In this document: positions 50,998 through 60,371 of the stretch, piece after piece
Layout of the letters: every line of letters starts with the position of its first letter
How positions within the stretch are numbered: the stretch's first letter is position 1
Assembly: GCF_000931465.1 (NCBI RefSeq)
Contig: NZ_CP010892.1
Span: forward strand, 2,565,388 to 2,629,387
DNA length: 64,000 nt
DNA from: Pseudomonas sp. MRSN 12121
Lineage (GTDB): Bacteria > Pseudomonadota > Gammaproteobacteria > Pseudomonadales > Pseudomonadaceae
Direction: 5' to 3'
Translations under genes and position numbers: made by a program
The notes under the pieces: model-generated
Seen by the model: the letters and a program-made list of their open reading frames with translations, nothing else
What the model was told of the DNA's origin: nothing
Database searches by the model: none

Positions 50998-52032
50998 ATG
51001 CAATACATCCGTTTGGGCAACTCCGGCCTGCAAGTTTCCCGCCTGTGCCTGGGCACCATGAACATGGGCACCCCGGATTGGAAACCCTGGATCTTCAATG
51101 AAAAACAAAGCGAGCCGATCGTCGCCCACGCCCTGGACAACGGGGTGAATTTCATCGACCTGGCGGACTTCTATTCCGCCGGCGTCGGCGAGGAGGTGGT
51201 GGGGCGCATCGTCAAGCGCCTGGCCCGGCGCGAAGACCTGGTGATCACCACCAAGGTCGGCTACGGCACCCGCAGCGGGATCAACGCCAGCGGCCATTCG
51301 CGCAAGCACGTCATGGACAGCATCGATGCTTCGCTCAAGCGCCTGGACATGGATTACGTCGATGTGTTCATGCTGCATTACTTCGACGTGAACACGCCGG
51401 TGGAAGAGACCATGAGCGCCCTGAACGACATCGTGCGTTCCGGCAAGGCGCGCTACATCGGGGTCTCGACCATGCTGGTCGGGCAACTGGCGAAGATCAT
51501 CATGGCCTGCGAGCGCAATGGCTGGGTCAAGCCGATCAACATGCAGCTGCAACTGAACTGCGCCTACCGCGAAGAAGAGCGCGAGATGCTGCCGTTCTGC
51601 CACGACCAGGGCCTGGGCATCTCGGTGTTCAGCCCGCTGGCCCGTGGCCTGTTGACTGGCGACGTCCAGTCGACCCGCAACCAGACCGACTTCTTCACCC
51701 AGCAGATGTACAGCGACGAGGCCTCGTTCGAGATCGCCCATTCGGTCCAGCGCGTGGCCCGGGCCCGTGGCGTGTCCAATGCGCAGGTCGCCCAGGCCTG
51801 GGTGCTCAACCATCCCGGCGTGGACTGCATGCTGGTGGGCGCCGACACCACCGAGCAGTTCGACAGCGCCCTGGCGGCCCTGGAGACCCGCCTGGATGCC
51901 GAGGAGTTGCACGAGCTGGAACGCAACTACACGCCGTGCGACGTGATCAACGACTACACCGCCGGCAAGCGGATCCTGCGTACCGCCCGCCCGGGCCTGG
52001 AACGCTTCACCTTGAGCGAGGCCGTGGCATGA
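50998..52032 (+). CDS. Aldo/keto reductase
   Basis: 344 residues. AKR (alpha/beta)8 barrel: IRLGNSGLQVSRLCLGTMNMG, INFIDLADFYSAG (Tyr59), VITTKVGYG (Lys) and DVFMLHYFD (His), giving Asp/Tyr/Lys/His catalytic set, then AQAWVLNHPGV for NADP(H) binding. Reduces an aldehyde or ketone, or oxidises an alcohol. Starts ten bases after the Fae-like stop and overlaps the ALDH gene by four bases, so these three are one operon. Confidence 0.89.
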   Translation: MQYIRLGNSGLQVSRLCLGTMNMGTPDWKPWIFNEKQSEPIVAHALDNGVNFIDLADFYSAGVGEEVVGRIVKRLARREDLVITTKVGYGTRSGINASGHSRKHVMDSIDASLKRLDMDYVDVFMLHYFDVNTPVEETMSALNDIVRSGKARYIGVSTMLVGQLAKIIMACERNGWVKPINMQLQLNCAYREEEREMLPFCHDQGLGISVFSPLARGLLTGDVQSTRNQTDFFTQQMYSDEASFEIAHSVQRVARARGVSNAQVAQAWVLNHPGVDCMLVGADTTEQFDSALAALETRLDAEELHELERNYTPCDVINDYTAGKRILRTARPGLERFTLSEAVA

Positions 52033-53462
52033 GTGCGCTGATTCGTAATGGCAACTACATCGACGGCCAATGGTCCAGCGGCGGCCCCCTGTACCCGGTA
52101 TTCAACCCGGCCAACGGCGAGCTGATCGCCCAGGTGCAAAAGGCCGGCGCCGAGGCGACCGGGCTGGCCATCGATGCCGCCAACCGGGCCTTGCCGGCCT
52201 GGCGCGGCCTCACCGCCAAGGAGCGCAGCCAGCGCCTGAAACGCTGGAGCGAGCTGATGCTGGGCAACCAGCGCGAGCTGGCGACCCTGCTCAGTCGCGA
52301 GCAGGGCAAGCCGCTGGCCGAGGCCATGGGCGAAGTGGTGTACGCGGCGAGCTTCCTCGAGTGGTTCGGCGAAGAGGCCAAGCGCGCCTATGGCGATGTG
52401 ATCCCCAGCCACAAGGCCGACGCGCGGATCATCGTGACCAAGGAGGCCATCGGCGTGGTCGCGGCGATCACTCCGTGGAACTTCCCCCTGGCGATGGTCA
52501 CGCGCAAGGTCGGGCCGGCCCTGGCGGCCGGCTGCACCATGGTCCTCAAGCCTTCGGAAGAGACGCCGCTGTCGGCCTTCGCCCTGGCGGTGCTGGCCGA
52601 GCAGGCGGGGATCCCGGCCGGGGTGTTCAACATCGTTTCCGGCGACGCCGCGGCCATCGGCGCTGCGCTGCAAGCCTCGAGCATCGTGCGCAAGCTGTCG
52701 TTCACCGGCTCGACCCGCACCGGCAAGCTGCTGATGCGCCAGGCCGCCGACACCTTGAAAAAGGTCTCGCTGGAGCTGGGCGGCAACGCACCTTTCATCG
52801 TCTTCGACGACGCCGACCTGGACGCGGCGGTGAAGGGCGCCATGGCCTCGAAGTTCCGTAACACCGGGCAGACCTGCGTCTGTGTGAACCGTTTCTTTAT
52901 CCAGGACGGCGTCTATGAGGCCTTCACCGGCAAGCTGGCCGCGGCCGTGGCGGCGATGCGGGTCGGCAGCGCCCTGGAGGGCGAGACCGAGCAGGGCCCG
53001 CTGATCAATGCCGCGGCCCTGGCCAAGGTCGAGCTGCACGTCGGCGATGCCCTGGAGAAGGGCGCCAGGCTGCTGTGCGGGGGGCGTCGCCACGCCCTCG
53101 GCGGGACGTTCTACGAGCCGACCATTCTCACCGAGGCCAGCAGCGACATGCTGATCGCCCAGGACGAAACCTTCGGCCCGGTGGCCGCGTGTTTCCGCTT
53201 CAAGGACGAGGCCGAGGTGCTGCAGCGGGCCAACGACACGCCGTTCGGCCTGTCCGCCTACTTCTACAGCCGTGACATCGGCCGCGTCTGGCGCATGGCC
53301 GAGGGACTGGAGGCGGGCATGGTCGGGATCAACGAAGGGATCATCTCCACCGAGGTCGCACCGTTCGGCGGTATCAAGGAATCGGGCCTCGGCCGGGAGG
53401 GCTCCAGGTACGGCCTGGAGGACTACCTGGAGATCAAGTACCTGCTCATGGGCGGGCTCTGA
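52029..53462 (+). CDS. NAD(P)-dependent aldehyde dehydrogenase (GabD-like)
   Basis: 477 residues. ALDH superfamily: ITPWNFPLAMVTRKVGPALAAGCTMVLKPSEETPLSAFAL (cofactor loop), FTGSTRTGKLLM, LELGGNAPFIVF (Glu249) and NTGQTCVCVNRF (catalytic Cys283). It resembles the succinate-semialdehyde dehydrogenase group, but the substrate is likely the aldehyde produced by the neighbouring reductase pathway. ATGA overlap with the aldo/keto reductase stop. Confidence 0.9.
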   Translation: MSALIRNGNYIDGQWSSGGPLYPVFNPANGELIAQVQKAGAEATGLAIDAANRALPAWRGLTAKERSQRLKRWSELMLGNQRELATLLSREQGKPLAEAMGEVVYAASFLEWFGEEAKRAYGDVIPSHKADARIIVTKEAIGVVAAITPWNFPLAMVTRKVGPALAAGCTMVLKPSEETPLSAFALAVLAEQAGIPAGVFNIVSGDAAAIGAALQASSIVRKLSFTGSTRTGKLLMRQAADTLKKVSLELGGNAPFIVFDDADLDAAVKGAMASKFRNTGQTCVCVNRFFIQDGVYEAFTGKLAAAVAAMRVGSALEGETEQGPLINAAALAKVELHVGDALEKGARLLCGGRRHALGGTFYEPTILTEASSDMLIAQDETFGPVAACFRFKDEAEVLQRANDTPFGLSAYFYSRDIGRVWRMAEGLEAGMVGINEGIISTEVAPFGGIKESGLGREGSRYGLEDYLEIKYLLMGGL

Positions 53463-53477
53463 CACCGCACGTTTCCC

Positions 53478-53500
53478 GTAGGAGCGAAGCTTGCTCGCGA
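53478..53500. repeat. REP-like element, consensus copy
   Basis: GTAGGAGCGAAGCTTGCTCG plus CGA, the consensus form of the window's REP family. Palindromic ends form a hairpin, 15 bases after the aldehyde dehydrogenase stop. It may end or stabilise the transcript. Confidence 0.8.
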
Positions 53501-53625
53501 TGAACGCACGACACCTCAGGTGGCGAGTGTTTTCATGGACGATTTATCGCAAGCGAGTTTCGCCCCCCACCAGGGAGGCCGTCCGCCGCACTTCTCCGTC
53601 AATAACAACAATTTTGGAGACGCAC

Positions 53626-54993
53626 ATGTCCATTCAATCCGTGAAGATCGACGACCTGCCCATCGGCCGCTTCCACCTGAAGATCGCCGGCCTGACCTTC
53701 GGTGCGCATTTCACCGACGGCTATATCCTGGGCCTGATCGGCATCGCCTTTACCCTGCTCAGCCCGCAGATGCAGCTCGATGCCTTCTGGCAGGGGCTGA
53801 TCGGCGCGTCGGCGCTGATCGGGCTGTTTCTCGGCAGCCTGTTCTTCGGCTGGATTTCCGACCGTCTGGGGCGGCAGAAAATCTTCCTCATCAGCTTCGT
53901 GCTGATCACCCTGGCCTCGGTCATGCAGTTCTATGTGCAGAGCGCCATGGCGCTGCTGTTGTGCCGGATTCTCATCGGCATCGGCCTGGGCGGCGATTTC
54001 AGCGTCGGCCACGCGATGCTCGCCGAGTTCGCGCCGAAGAAACACCGCGGCGTGCTGCTCGGATCGTTCAGCGTGATCTGGACCTTCGGTTACGTGGCGG
54101 CGACCTTTGTCGGCACCGCCATGCTCGGCCTGGGCGACGACGCCTGGCGCTGGATGCTGGCCTCTTCGGCGATTCCCGCCGGGCTGATCCTGATCGCCCG
54201 TATCGGCACCCCCGAATCGCCGCGCTGGCTGGTCAACCAGGGGCGGGTCGCCGAGGCCCGGGCGGTGGTCAAGAAGCACCTGGGCGCCCATGTGGTGCTG
54301 GACGAAGAGCCTGCGGTGGCCAGCCGTTCCGGTTACGCGGTGCTGTTCAGCCGCGAGTACCGCAAGCGCACGGCGTTCAACTGCCTGTTCTTCGTCTGCA
54401 TCGTCATGCCGTACTTCGCCATCTACACTTTCCTGCCCTCGATCCTGCAGAAGATGGGCCTGGCCGAGGGCTTCGGCACCGAGCTGATGCTCAACCTGCT
54501 GTTGATCCTCGGCGCGCTGATCGGCATCGGGTGCACGGTGAAGTTTTCCCGCCGCGGTTTCCTGATCAACTCGTTCATCATCCTGGCGGTGGCTCTGTTC
54601 CTGCTGGCGGTGCTGCCGGGCAGCGCGGCCTGGCTGATGGTGCTGGTGTTCGGCGTGTTCACCCTGGTGTTGTCGGCGGTGAGCAACCTGGTGGGGGTAT
54701 TTCCGGCCGAGAGCTTTCCCACCGAGGTCCGTGCCAGCGGCATCGGCCTGGCCACGGCGGTCAGCCGCCTGGGGTCGGCGGTCAGCACCTTCCTGCTGCC
54801 GGTCAGCGTGGCCGGGATCGGCCTCAGTCCGACCATGGGCATTCTCGCCGCGATCCTCGCCCTGGGCGCGCTGATTTCCTGGGCCTGGGCCCCGGAAACC
54901 AAGACCCTGACCCTGAGCCAGGCGTGCAAGGCGCAGGGCCCCGAGGAAGGTGGCGCGGTGCCGGTGAGGCGCAAGGTCGCAGCGTCGATCTGA
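53626..54993 (+). CDS. MFS transporter (sugar/aromatic-acid porter type)
   Basis: 455 residues, twelve helices. Motif A after TM2 is FFGWISDRLGRQKIFLIS, the TM4-5 region reads RILIGIGLGGDFSVGHAMLAEFAPKKHRG (sugar porter-like R-x-x-x-G-x-G-x-G), and ESPRWLVNQGR follows TM6. Likely imports the substrate of the upstream reductase/dehydrogenase genes. GGAG eight bases before the ATG at 53626. A 163-base spacer with a REP element separates it from the ALDH gene, so it may have its own promoter. Confidence 0.85.
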   Translation: MSIQSVKIDDLPIGRFHLKIAGLTFGAHFTDGYILGLIGIAFTLLSPQMQLDAFWQGLIGASALIGLFLGSLFFGWISDRLGRQKIFLISFVLITLASVMQFYVQSAMALLLCRILIGIGLGGDFSVGHAMLAEFAPKKHRGVLLGSFSVIWTFGYVAATFVGTAMLGLGDDAWRWMLASSAIPAGLILIARIGTPESPRWLVNQGRVAEARAVVKKHLGAHVVLDEEPAVASRSGYAVLFSREYRKRTAFNCLFFVCIVMPYFAIYTFLPSILQKMGLAEGFGTELMLNLLLILGALIGIGCTVKFSRRGFLINSFIILAVALFLLAVLPGSAAWLMVLVFGVFTLVLSAVSNLVGVFPAESFPTEVRASGIGLATAVSRLGSAVSTFLLPVSVAGIGLSPTMGILAAILALGALISWAWAPETKTLTLSQACKAQGPEEGGAVPVRRKVAASI

Positions 54994-55009
54994 AACCTGC
55001 ACCTGCCTT

Positions 55010-55106
55010 GTAGCCGCCGCGGAACGCTCGCAACGTTCTCGCGGCGGCTAGGGAGGCCGCTGTAGCCGCTGTCGAGCGCCAGCGAGGCTGCGATCGGCAA
55101 CGCAGT
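55010..55106. repeat. GC-rich inverted repeats between convergent genes
   Basis: TGTAGCCGCCGCGGAACGCT (55011-55030) faces AGCGTTCTCGCGGCGGCTA-like sequence ending near 55049, and a second unit TGTAGCCGCTGTCGAGCGCC begins at 55061. The second unit belongs to the same family as the long inverted repeat at 60372-60529. Confidence 0.65.
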
Positions 55107-55218
55107 TGCCGCAACACCTGAGTCCGCAACCCACCTGGAAAAATGGGACCTCTGGCCGGCGAGCGCTGCACGCTCGATCGCCGCCTCGCCAGGGCTCGGC
55201 AGCGGGGAACGGTGCGGG

Positions 55219-56094
55219 TCAGGGGTTGCTGACCAGGCGCAGCCATTCGGTAAACAGTCGCACCTTCGACAGGCCCTGCTTGTCGTTGGCGACGTCCAGC
55301 CAGTAGCCGTAAGGGCCGAGCACCTCCACCGCGGCGATCGGCAACAGGCTGCCGTTGGCCAGTTCGCGCTCGATCATCTGCCGGTCGATCACCGCCAGTC
55401 CGCCACCCGCCAGGGTGGTATGGATCACCTGGTCCAGGGTGCTGAATTCCAGGCCCTGGCCGGCATCCACATCGTCGCGGCCGGTGGCCGCCAGCCAGTT
55501 TTCCCAGACTTTCAGGCGCTTGCCGTCGTGCAGGATGTGCAGCAACGGAAACTGCCGCAGGTCCGGCGGCTGGCCGTCGACGAACAGCTCCGGGCTGGCC
55601 ACCGCGATATGCCGCTCCATCACCAGCAACTGGCTCGAACAATGGCTGGCCGGCTCCAGGCCGAAGCGGATCCGGCAGTCGACCTCGGCCAGGCTGTCGT
55701 GGTTGTTCTGGTTGGTCACGCTGAGGCCGATGTCCGGGTAGCGCTGGCAGAAGTGGCGCAGTTGCGCCGACAGCCAGCGGGTGCCCCAGGTCGGCGGGGC
55801 GAGGATGCGCAGGCGCTGGCGCAGGTTGGGCACGCGTACCGCCTCCAGGGCGCGCTCGATATGGTCGAAGGCGGCGCCCAGTTGCGCCGACAGCGCCGAT
55901 CCGGCTTCGGTCAGCGCCAGGCCCCTTGGGGTACGCACGAACAGGGCGACGCCCAGGTAGTCTTCCAGTTGCTTGATCTGGCGGCTGACGGCGCCCTGGG
56001 TCACGTTCAGGCCCAGGGCGGCCTGGCTGAAACTGCGATGCCGGGCGACTTCCTCGAAGACGCGCAGCATGTTCAAAGCAGGCAGTTGACGCAT
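55219..56094 (-). CDS. LysR-family regulator (GcvA-like)
   Basis: 291 residues from the ATG at 56094 (a GTG at 56106 is possible). GcvA-type HTH: LPALNMLRVFEEVARHRSFSQAALGLNVTQGAVSRQIKQLEDYLGVALFVRTPRGLALTEAG, then the effector domain starting LRILAPPTWGTRWLSAQLRHF. Convergent with the MFS gene and upstream of puuB-like gene on the same strand; regulates an unknown gene. Confidence 0.87.
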   Translation of the reverse strand: MRQLPALNMLRVFEEVARHRSFSQAALGLNVTQGAVSRQIKQLEDYLGVALFVRTPRGLALTEAGSALSAQLGAAFDHIERALEAVRVPNLRQRLRILAPPTWGTRWLSAQLRHFCQRYPDIGLSVTNQNNHDSLAEVDCRIRFGLEPASHCSSQLLVMERHIAVASPELFVDGQPPDLRQFPLLHILHDGKRLKVWENWLAATGRDDVDAGQGLEFSTLDQVIHTTLAGGGLAVIDRQMIERELANGSLLPIAAVEVLGPYGYWLDVANDKQGLSKVRLFTEWLRLVSNP

Positions 56095-56106
56095 GAAAGG
56101 ATGCAC

Positions 56107-56419
56107 TCCACGCCCGGCGCCGAAACCTCACGGCCAGGCTGCGGGCAGCGACGGCGTCGAGGTGGCGGGCAGGCTTATTGTTGTTGTGTTCAAGCAGTTG
56201 GCCGAGGGCCTATCTGACCTGCTGTGACCGGGCGCTGCAAGTGTTGTCTGGCGGATTTGTCGAAGGCGCCGCGGTGGGGGCACGGCTTGCCGGCGATGGC
56301 GGTGGTGAGGGCGCTATCGCGAGCAAGCTTCGCTCCTACGGTTGGGCGGGGGCTGCTTTTTTAGGAGTCAGGCTTGCCGGCGATGGCGCGCCATCGTAAG
56401 CAGCTTGGGCACCGATGCT
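56107..56419. repeat. Spacer with REP-like unit
   Basis: 313 bases without a gene. Between 56284 and 56345 lies a unit closely matching those at 49.2-49.4 kb, sharing GGCTTGCCGGCGAT and ATCGCGAGCAAGCTTCGCTC with small changes, and a partial unit follows to about 56396 (TTAGGAGTCAGGCTTGCCGG). The left part holds the LysR leader. Confidence 0.75.
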
Positions 56420-57733
56420 TCAGCGCAGTTTTTCGAGCACCTGGTAGTACCACATGCCCGCCGCCAGCAGCGGGTTGCCCAGCTGGTCGCCGAAGGGTAC
56501 GCGGATGTGTTGGCAGGCGGCGAAGGTGTCGTAGTCACCGAGGTGCCCGGTGATGGCCTGGGCCATGATCTCGCCCATGATGTGGCTGGTGGCGATGCCG
56601 TGCCCGGAGTAGCCCTGGCAGTACCAGACGTTGTCCGAGAGCTTGCCCAGCTGCGGGATGCGGTTGATCACGATGCCCATGGCGCAGCTCCACTGGAAGT
56701 CGATGGCCACGCCCTTGAGCGCCGGGAAGGTGCGCTCGATGCATGGGCGCAGTTCGCCGGCGATGTCCCGCGAGTCCTTGCCGCTGTAGTTGGCGCCGCC
56801 GCCGAACAGCAGGCGGCCGTCGGCGGTCATGCGGTAGTAGTCGAGCACGAAGCGGCAGTCGTAGACCGCCAGGTCCTGGGGGTTCAAGCGCCGGGCCAGC
56901 TCGCCCAGGGGCGCGGTGGTGACGATGCCGCCCATGGCCGGGAAGATCTTGCCCTTGAGCTGCCGCGGCTCCAGCTTGTGGTACACGTCGCCGGCCAGCA
57001 GCACCTGCCTGGCATCGATGCGGCCCTGGGCGGTGATCACCGCCGGTCGTTCGCCGTGGACGATCTGCAGCACTTCGCTGTGCTCGAAGATCAGCGCGCC
57101 CAGGCTCTCGGCGGCGCGGGCCTCGCCGATGCACAGGTTCAGTGGGTGCAGGTGCATGTTGCGGGTGTTCTTGATCGCCCCGTGGTACAGCTCGCTGTCC
57201 AGCACTTCGCGCAGCTGTTGCCGGTCCAGCAGGCTGACCTCGTCGCCCATGCCGCGGCGCACGGCTTCGTCGTAGTCGGCGCGCAGCCCGGCGAGGTGCC
57301 CGGGCTTGTAGGCGGCATGCAGGTGGCCGTGCTTGAGGTCGCAGGCGATGGCGTATTTCGCCACCCGCTGCTGGATGATCCGGTGCCCGCGCCAGCGCAG
57401 CTGCCAGATGAAATCGTCGACCTCGTCGCCCAGGCTGCGGCGCATCTGCTTGCGCATGGCCTCGTCGCCGGACAGGCTGCCGGTGACCTGGCCACCGTTA
57501 CGCCCGGTGGCGCCCCAGCCGATCTTGTGGCTCTCGACTATGGCTACTTTCAGGCCGCGCTCGGCCAGTTCCACGGCGCTGGCGACGCCGGTGAAACCGC
57601 CGCCGATGATCACCACGTCCACGCTCACCTGGCCTTGCAGGGGCGGGTAAGCGGTTTCGTGGTTGAGGGTGGCGCTGTAATAGGAGGGGCAGCGTTCGGC
57701 TGCCGGTGCTACCGGGTTGAATGCGGCTGTCAT
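56420..57733 (-). CDS. FAD-dependent gamma-glutamylpolyamine oxidoreductase (PuuB/PauB-like)
   Basis: 437 residues. DAO-fold flavoenzyme: VDVVIIGGGFTGVASAVELAERGLKVAIVESHKIGWGATGRNGGQVTGSLSGD (FAD loop, residues 40-90) and a C-terminal WYCQGYSGHGIATSHIMGEIMAQAI. Same architecture as E. coli PuuB and Pseudomonas PauB, which oxidise gamma-glutamylputrescine and relatives to the aldehyde. Starts are ambiguous; 57733 is preceded by GAGAA. The GS-like gene that would make its substrate is directly upstream on the same strand (55 bases). Confidence 0.85.
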   Translation of the reverse strand: MTAAFNPVAPAAERCPSYYSATLNHETAYPPLQGQVSVDVVIIGGGFTGVASAVELAERGLKVAIVESHKIGWGATGRNGGQVTGSLSGDEAMRKQMRRSLGDEVDDFIWQLRWRGHRIIQQRVAKYAIACDLKHGHLHAAYKPGHLAGLRADYDEAVRRGMGDEVSLLDRQQLREVLDSELYHGAIKNTRNMHLHPLNLCIGEARAAESLGALIFEHSEVLQIVHGERPAVITAQGRIDARQVLLAGDVYHKLEPRQLKGKIFPAMGGIVTTAPLGELARRLNPQDLAVYDCRFVLDYYRMTADGRLLFGGGANYSGKDSRDIAGELRPCIERTFPALKGVAIDFQWSCAMGIVINRIPQLGKLSDNVWYCQGYSGHGIATSHIMGEIMAQAITGHLGDYDTFAACQHIRVPFGDQLGNPLLAAGMWYYQVLEKLR

Positions 57734-57788
57734 GGGCTGTTCTCGAATGTTCATGAAGGGGGCCGGCACCCTGGTGCCGGCCAGCGCG

Positions 57789-59153
57789 TCACGCCTGGGT
57801 CAGGTACCAGCGCCAGTCCTGTTCGCCGACTTCGGCCATGAACTGGCGGTACTCGGCGCGCTTGACCGCCAGGTAGACCCCGAGGAATTCGCTGCCCAGC
57901 GCCTCGCGGGCCCAGGCCGAATGCTCCAGCGCCGTCAGCGAGGTCAGCCAGTCGGTGGGCAGCAGTGTGCTGGCCTGGGCATAGCCGTTGCCCTGCACCG
58001 GGTCGCCCGGGTCGAGCTGTTCGCGCACACCGCGCAGGATCCCGGCGAGAATCGCCGCGGCGGCCAGATAGGGGTTAGCGTCGGCGCCGCAGATGCGGTG
58101 TTCGATATGCCGGCTGTTGGCCGGACCGCCGGGGACGCGCAGGCTCACGGTGCGGTTGTCGACGCCCCAGGTCGGCGCCAGCGGCGCGTAGCTGTTGGCC
58201 TGGAAGCGCCGGTAGGAGTTGGCGTTGGGGCAGAACAGCAGCAGCGAGTCGAGCAGCGAGGCGAGCATGCCGCCCACCGCCTGGCGCAGCAGCGGGGTGC
58301 CGGCCGGGTCTTCGGCGGCGAACAGGTTGCGGCCCGCGGCGTCGGCGAGGCTCACATGCATGTGCATGCCGGTGCCCGCCAGGTCATCGAAGGGCTTGGC
58401 CATGAAGGTCGCCTGCATCCCGTGCTGGTGGGCCACCGCCTTGACCAGGCGCTTGTAGCGCACCGCCTGGTCCATGGCCTCCAGGGCATCGCCGTGTTCC
58501 AGGGTGATTTCCACCTGGCCCGGGGCGTATTCGGAAATCGCCGTGCGCGCCGGAATGCCTTGCAGCTTGCAGGCGGCGTAGAGGTCGGCGAGGAACGGCT
58601 CGATCTGCTCCAACTCGCGCAGGCCGTAGACCTGGGTCTGGCGCGGTCGGCCGCCGTCGGCGTCCAGCGCCGGTTGCGGGCGGCCGTTGCCGTCGCGCTG
58701 GGCATCGAGCAGGTAGAACTCCAGTTCGCAGGCCATCACCGGGTGGTAACCCTCGGCCTTGAGCTGCTCGATGACCCTGATCAACAGGTGGCGCGGGTCG
58801 GCGATGCTGGCGGGCAGGCCTTGCTGCGGGTGCATGCTGACCTGCACCGCGGCGGTGGGGATTTTCCGCCACGGCAGGCGCACCAGGCTGCCGGCCAGGG
58901 GGTAGGCGCGGCAGTCGATATCGCCGACGTCCCAGACCAGCCCTGAATTCTCCACGTCGTCGCCGCCGAGGGTCAGGCCGAGGATGGTGCTGGGCAGCGG
59001 CCGGCCGCTTTCGTACACCGCCAGCAGTTCCTCGCGGTGCAACAGCTTGCCGCGGGGTACGCCGTTGGCGTCGAGGATGAACAGCTCGATCATGTCGATA
59101 TCGGGGTTGGCGGCCAGGAAACCACGGGCCTCGTCAAGGGTTGCAAAATTCAC
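57789..59153 (-). CDS. Gamma-glutamylpolyamine synthetase, glutamine synthetase family (PuuA/PauA-like)
   Basis: 454 residues, starting at the GTG at 59153. Glutamine synthetase fold without the adenylylation loop Tyr of GlnA: N-terminal IDMIELFILDANGVPRGKLL, then VMACELEFYLLDAQ (about residue 142), GMHMHVSLADAAGRNLF and NSYAPLAPTWGVDNRTVSLRV. PuuA-type enzymes attach glutamate to putrescine or other polyamines with ATP as the first catabolic step. In Pseudomonas several PauA/SpuI paralogues exist. The long open frame upstream has no similarity. Directly followed by the PuuB-like gene. Confidence 0.86.
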   Translation of the reverse strand: MNFATLDEARGFLAANPDIDMIELFILDANGVPRGKLLHREELLAVYESGRPLPSTILGLTLGGDDVENSGLVWDVGDIDCRAYPLAGSLVRLPWRKIPTAAVQVSMHPQQGLPASIADPRHLLIRVIEQLKAEGYHPVMACELEFYLLDAQRDGNGRPQPALDADGGRPRQTQVYGLRELEQIEPFLADLYAACKLQGIPARTAISEYAPGQVEITLEHGDALEAMDQAVRYKRLVKAVAHQHGMQATFMAKPFDDLAGTGMHMHVSLADAAGRNLFAAEDPAGTPLLRQAVGGMLASLLDSLLLFCPNANSYRRFQANSYAPLAPTWGVDNRTVSLRVPGGPANSRHIEHRICGADANPYLAAAAILAGILRGVREQLDPGDPVQGNGYAQASTLLPTDWLTSLTALEHSAWAREALGSEFLGVYLAVKRAEYRQFMAEVGEQDWRWYLTQA

Positions 59154-59624
59154 GGTGCTCTCTCGCTTGCGCCCATTGGGCGCGCAGGTTCGGTTCACGC
59201 AACGGCGCCGCGGGGGCCCGGTTGCAATGGCAGGAATCGAGTGGGGGAAGCATGCCGCGCAGGAGTGCGCGGTCAGGCAAGCGAGAGATCCGGAGGGCGC
59301 GAGGAATGACGCAAACGGGAGCGGCACAGGGCCATGGGCAGGTTGACCAGCAGTTTCATCGCTGGCCCTCGCGATGCCCGTGGAGATCGCCGCGGGCCGG
59401 GTGTCTTTCCATGCCGTCGCGCAGGCGGCCGCACGGGGCGAGGGCGCATGTCTGGCGGGATGGGCAAGCACACAGGGCGTTCATTGGCCGGTGGGTCTCG
59501 TCAAGAATTCACGGACATATCGTGCAAGTGAGGTTCACCGTTTTACCGGGACTGGCCGGCGCTGCCAAGGGGCGTGTCAAAAAATAATTGACGCGGCGCC
59601 CTCGGCGCACCCCGGGTAAAACCC
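59154..59624. other. Gene-free spacer upstream of the polyamine genes
   Basis: 471 bases between the GS-like gene start and the ICMT-like gene stop. No supported coding frame. It should hold the puuA-like promoter; I could not mark sigma-54 or other boxes with confidence. Confidence 0.45.
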
Positions 59625-60284
59625 TCAATAGATCCACGGCACCAGGCGCCAGGTATAGGCCCGGTAGGTGTCGTATTGCTTGCCGAACTCCTTGTGCAGC
59701 AACGCCTCTTCGGCGTGGATGCGGGCGATCAGCGGGACCAGCATCAGCGCGGTCAGCAGCAGGCCGACCCCGGAGCGGAAGGCCAGTGACCAGCCGACGC
59801 AGTTGATCAGCAGCCCCAGGTAACTCGGGTTGCGCAGGGTGCCGTAGATGCCGGTGGTCACCAGCCGATGGCCGGGCTGGATCGCCACCAGGCCACTGAA
59901 ACGCTGGCCCAGCACGAACACCGGCCACAGCCGCAGGATGCCGCCGCCGATGAACAACACCACGCCCAGCCAGCGCACGTCGGCGCCGCCGAAGGTCCAG
60001 ATATGCAGGCGGTCGGTGTAGGCGGGAAGAAACGCCAGCAACAGCCCGAGAATGCCGAAGGCCGCCAGCACCCAGCGGTTGTCGCGGTCTTCGCGTTTGC
60101 CGGGGCTCAGGTTGCCTTCGCTGAACAGCGCCACGCCGGTCATCACCAGTAGGGAAAGGGCGATGATCCACAACGCCGGATGGGAGAAGAAGGCTCGCGG
60201 TCCGCCGCTGCCGAGGATAGCCAGGCCCAGATAGACGAGGGTGCCGACCAGGCCGAAGGCCGCCAGTTTGGGAGAAGTGCGCAT
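59625..60284 (-). CDS. Isoprenylcysteine carboxyl methyltransferase-like membrane protein
   Basis: 219 residues with about five to six hydrophobic segments. C-terminal ICMT/PEMT signature: GHRLVTTGIYGTLRNPSYLGLLINCVGWSLAF (about residues 138-170) and HAEEALLHKEFGKQYDTYRAYTWRLVPWIY. These proteins use SAM at the membrane; substrate unknown in bacteria. Downstream of a long inverted repeat and of the LysR gene on the same strand, but separated from both. Confidence 0.84.
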   Translation of the reverse strand: MRTSPKLAAFGLVGTLVYLGLAILGSGGPRAFFSHPALWIIALSLLVMTGVALFSEGNLSPGKREDRDNRWVLAAFGILGLLLAFLPAYTDRLHIWTFGGADVRWLGVVLFIGGGILRLWPVFVLGQRFSGLVAIQPGHRLVTTGIYGTLRNPSYLGLLINCVGWSLAFRSGVGLLLTALMLVPLIARIHAEEALLHKEFGKQYDTYRAYTWRLVPWIY

Positions 60285-60371
60285 GAGGAACCCTCACGAA
60301 TGCCAGGGGGTATGCCTTCAGTGTAGGACCATCGCCGGGGACATCCCCTGTCACCCGCGGCACTTCGTCGT

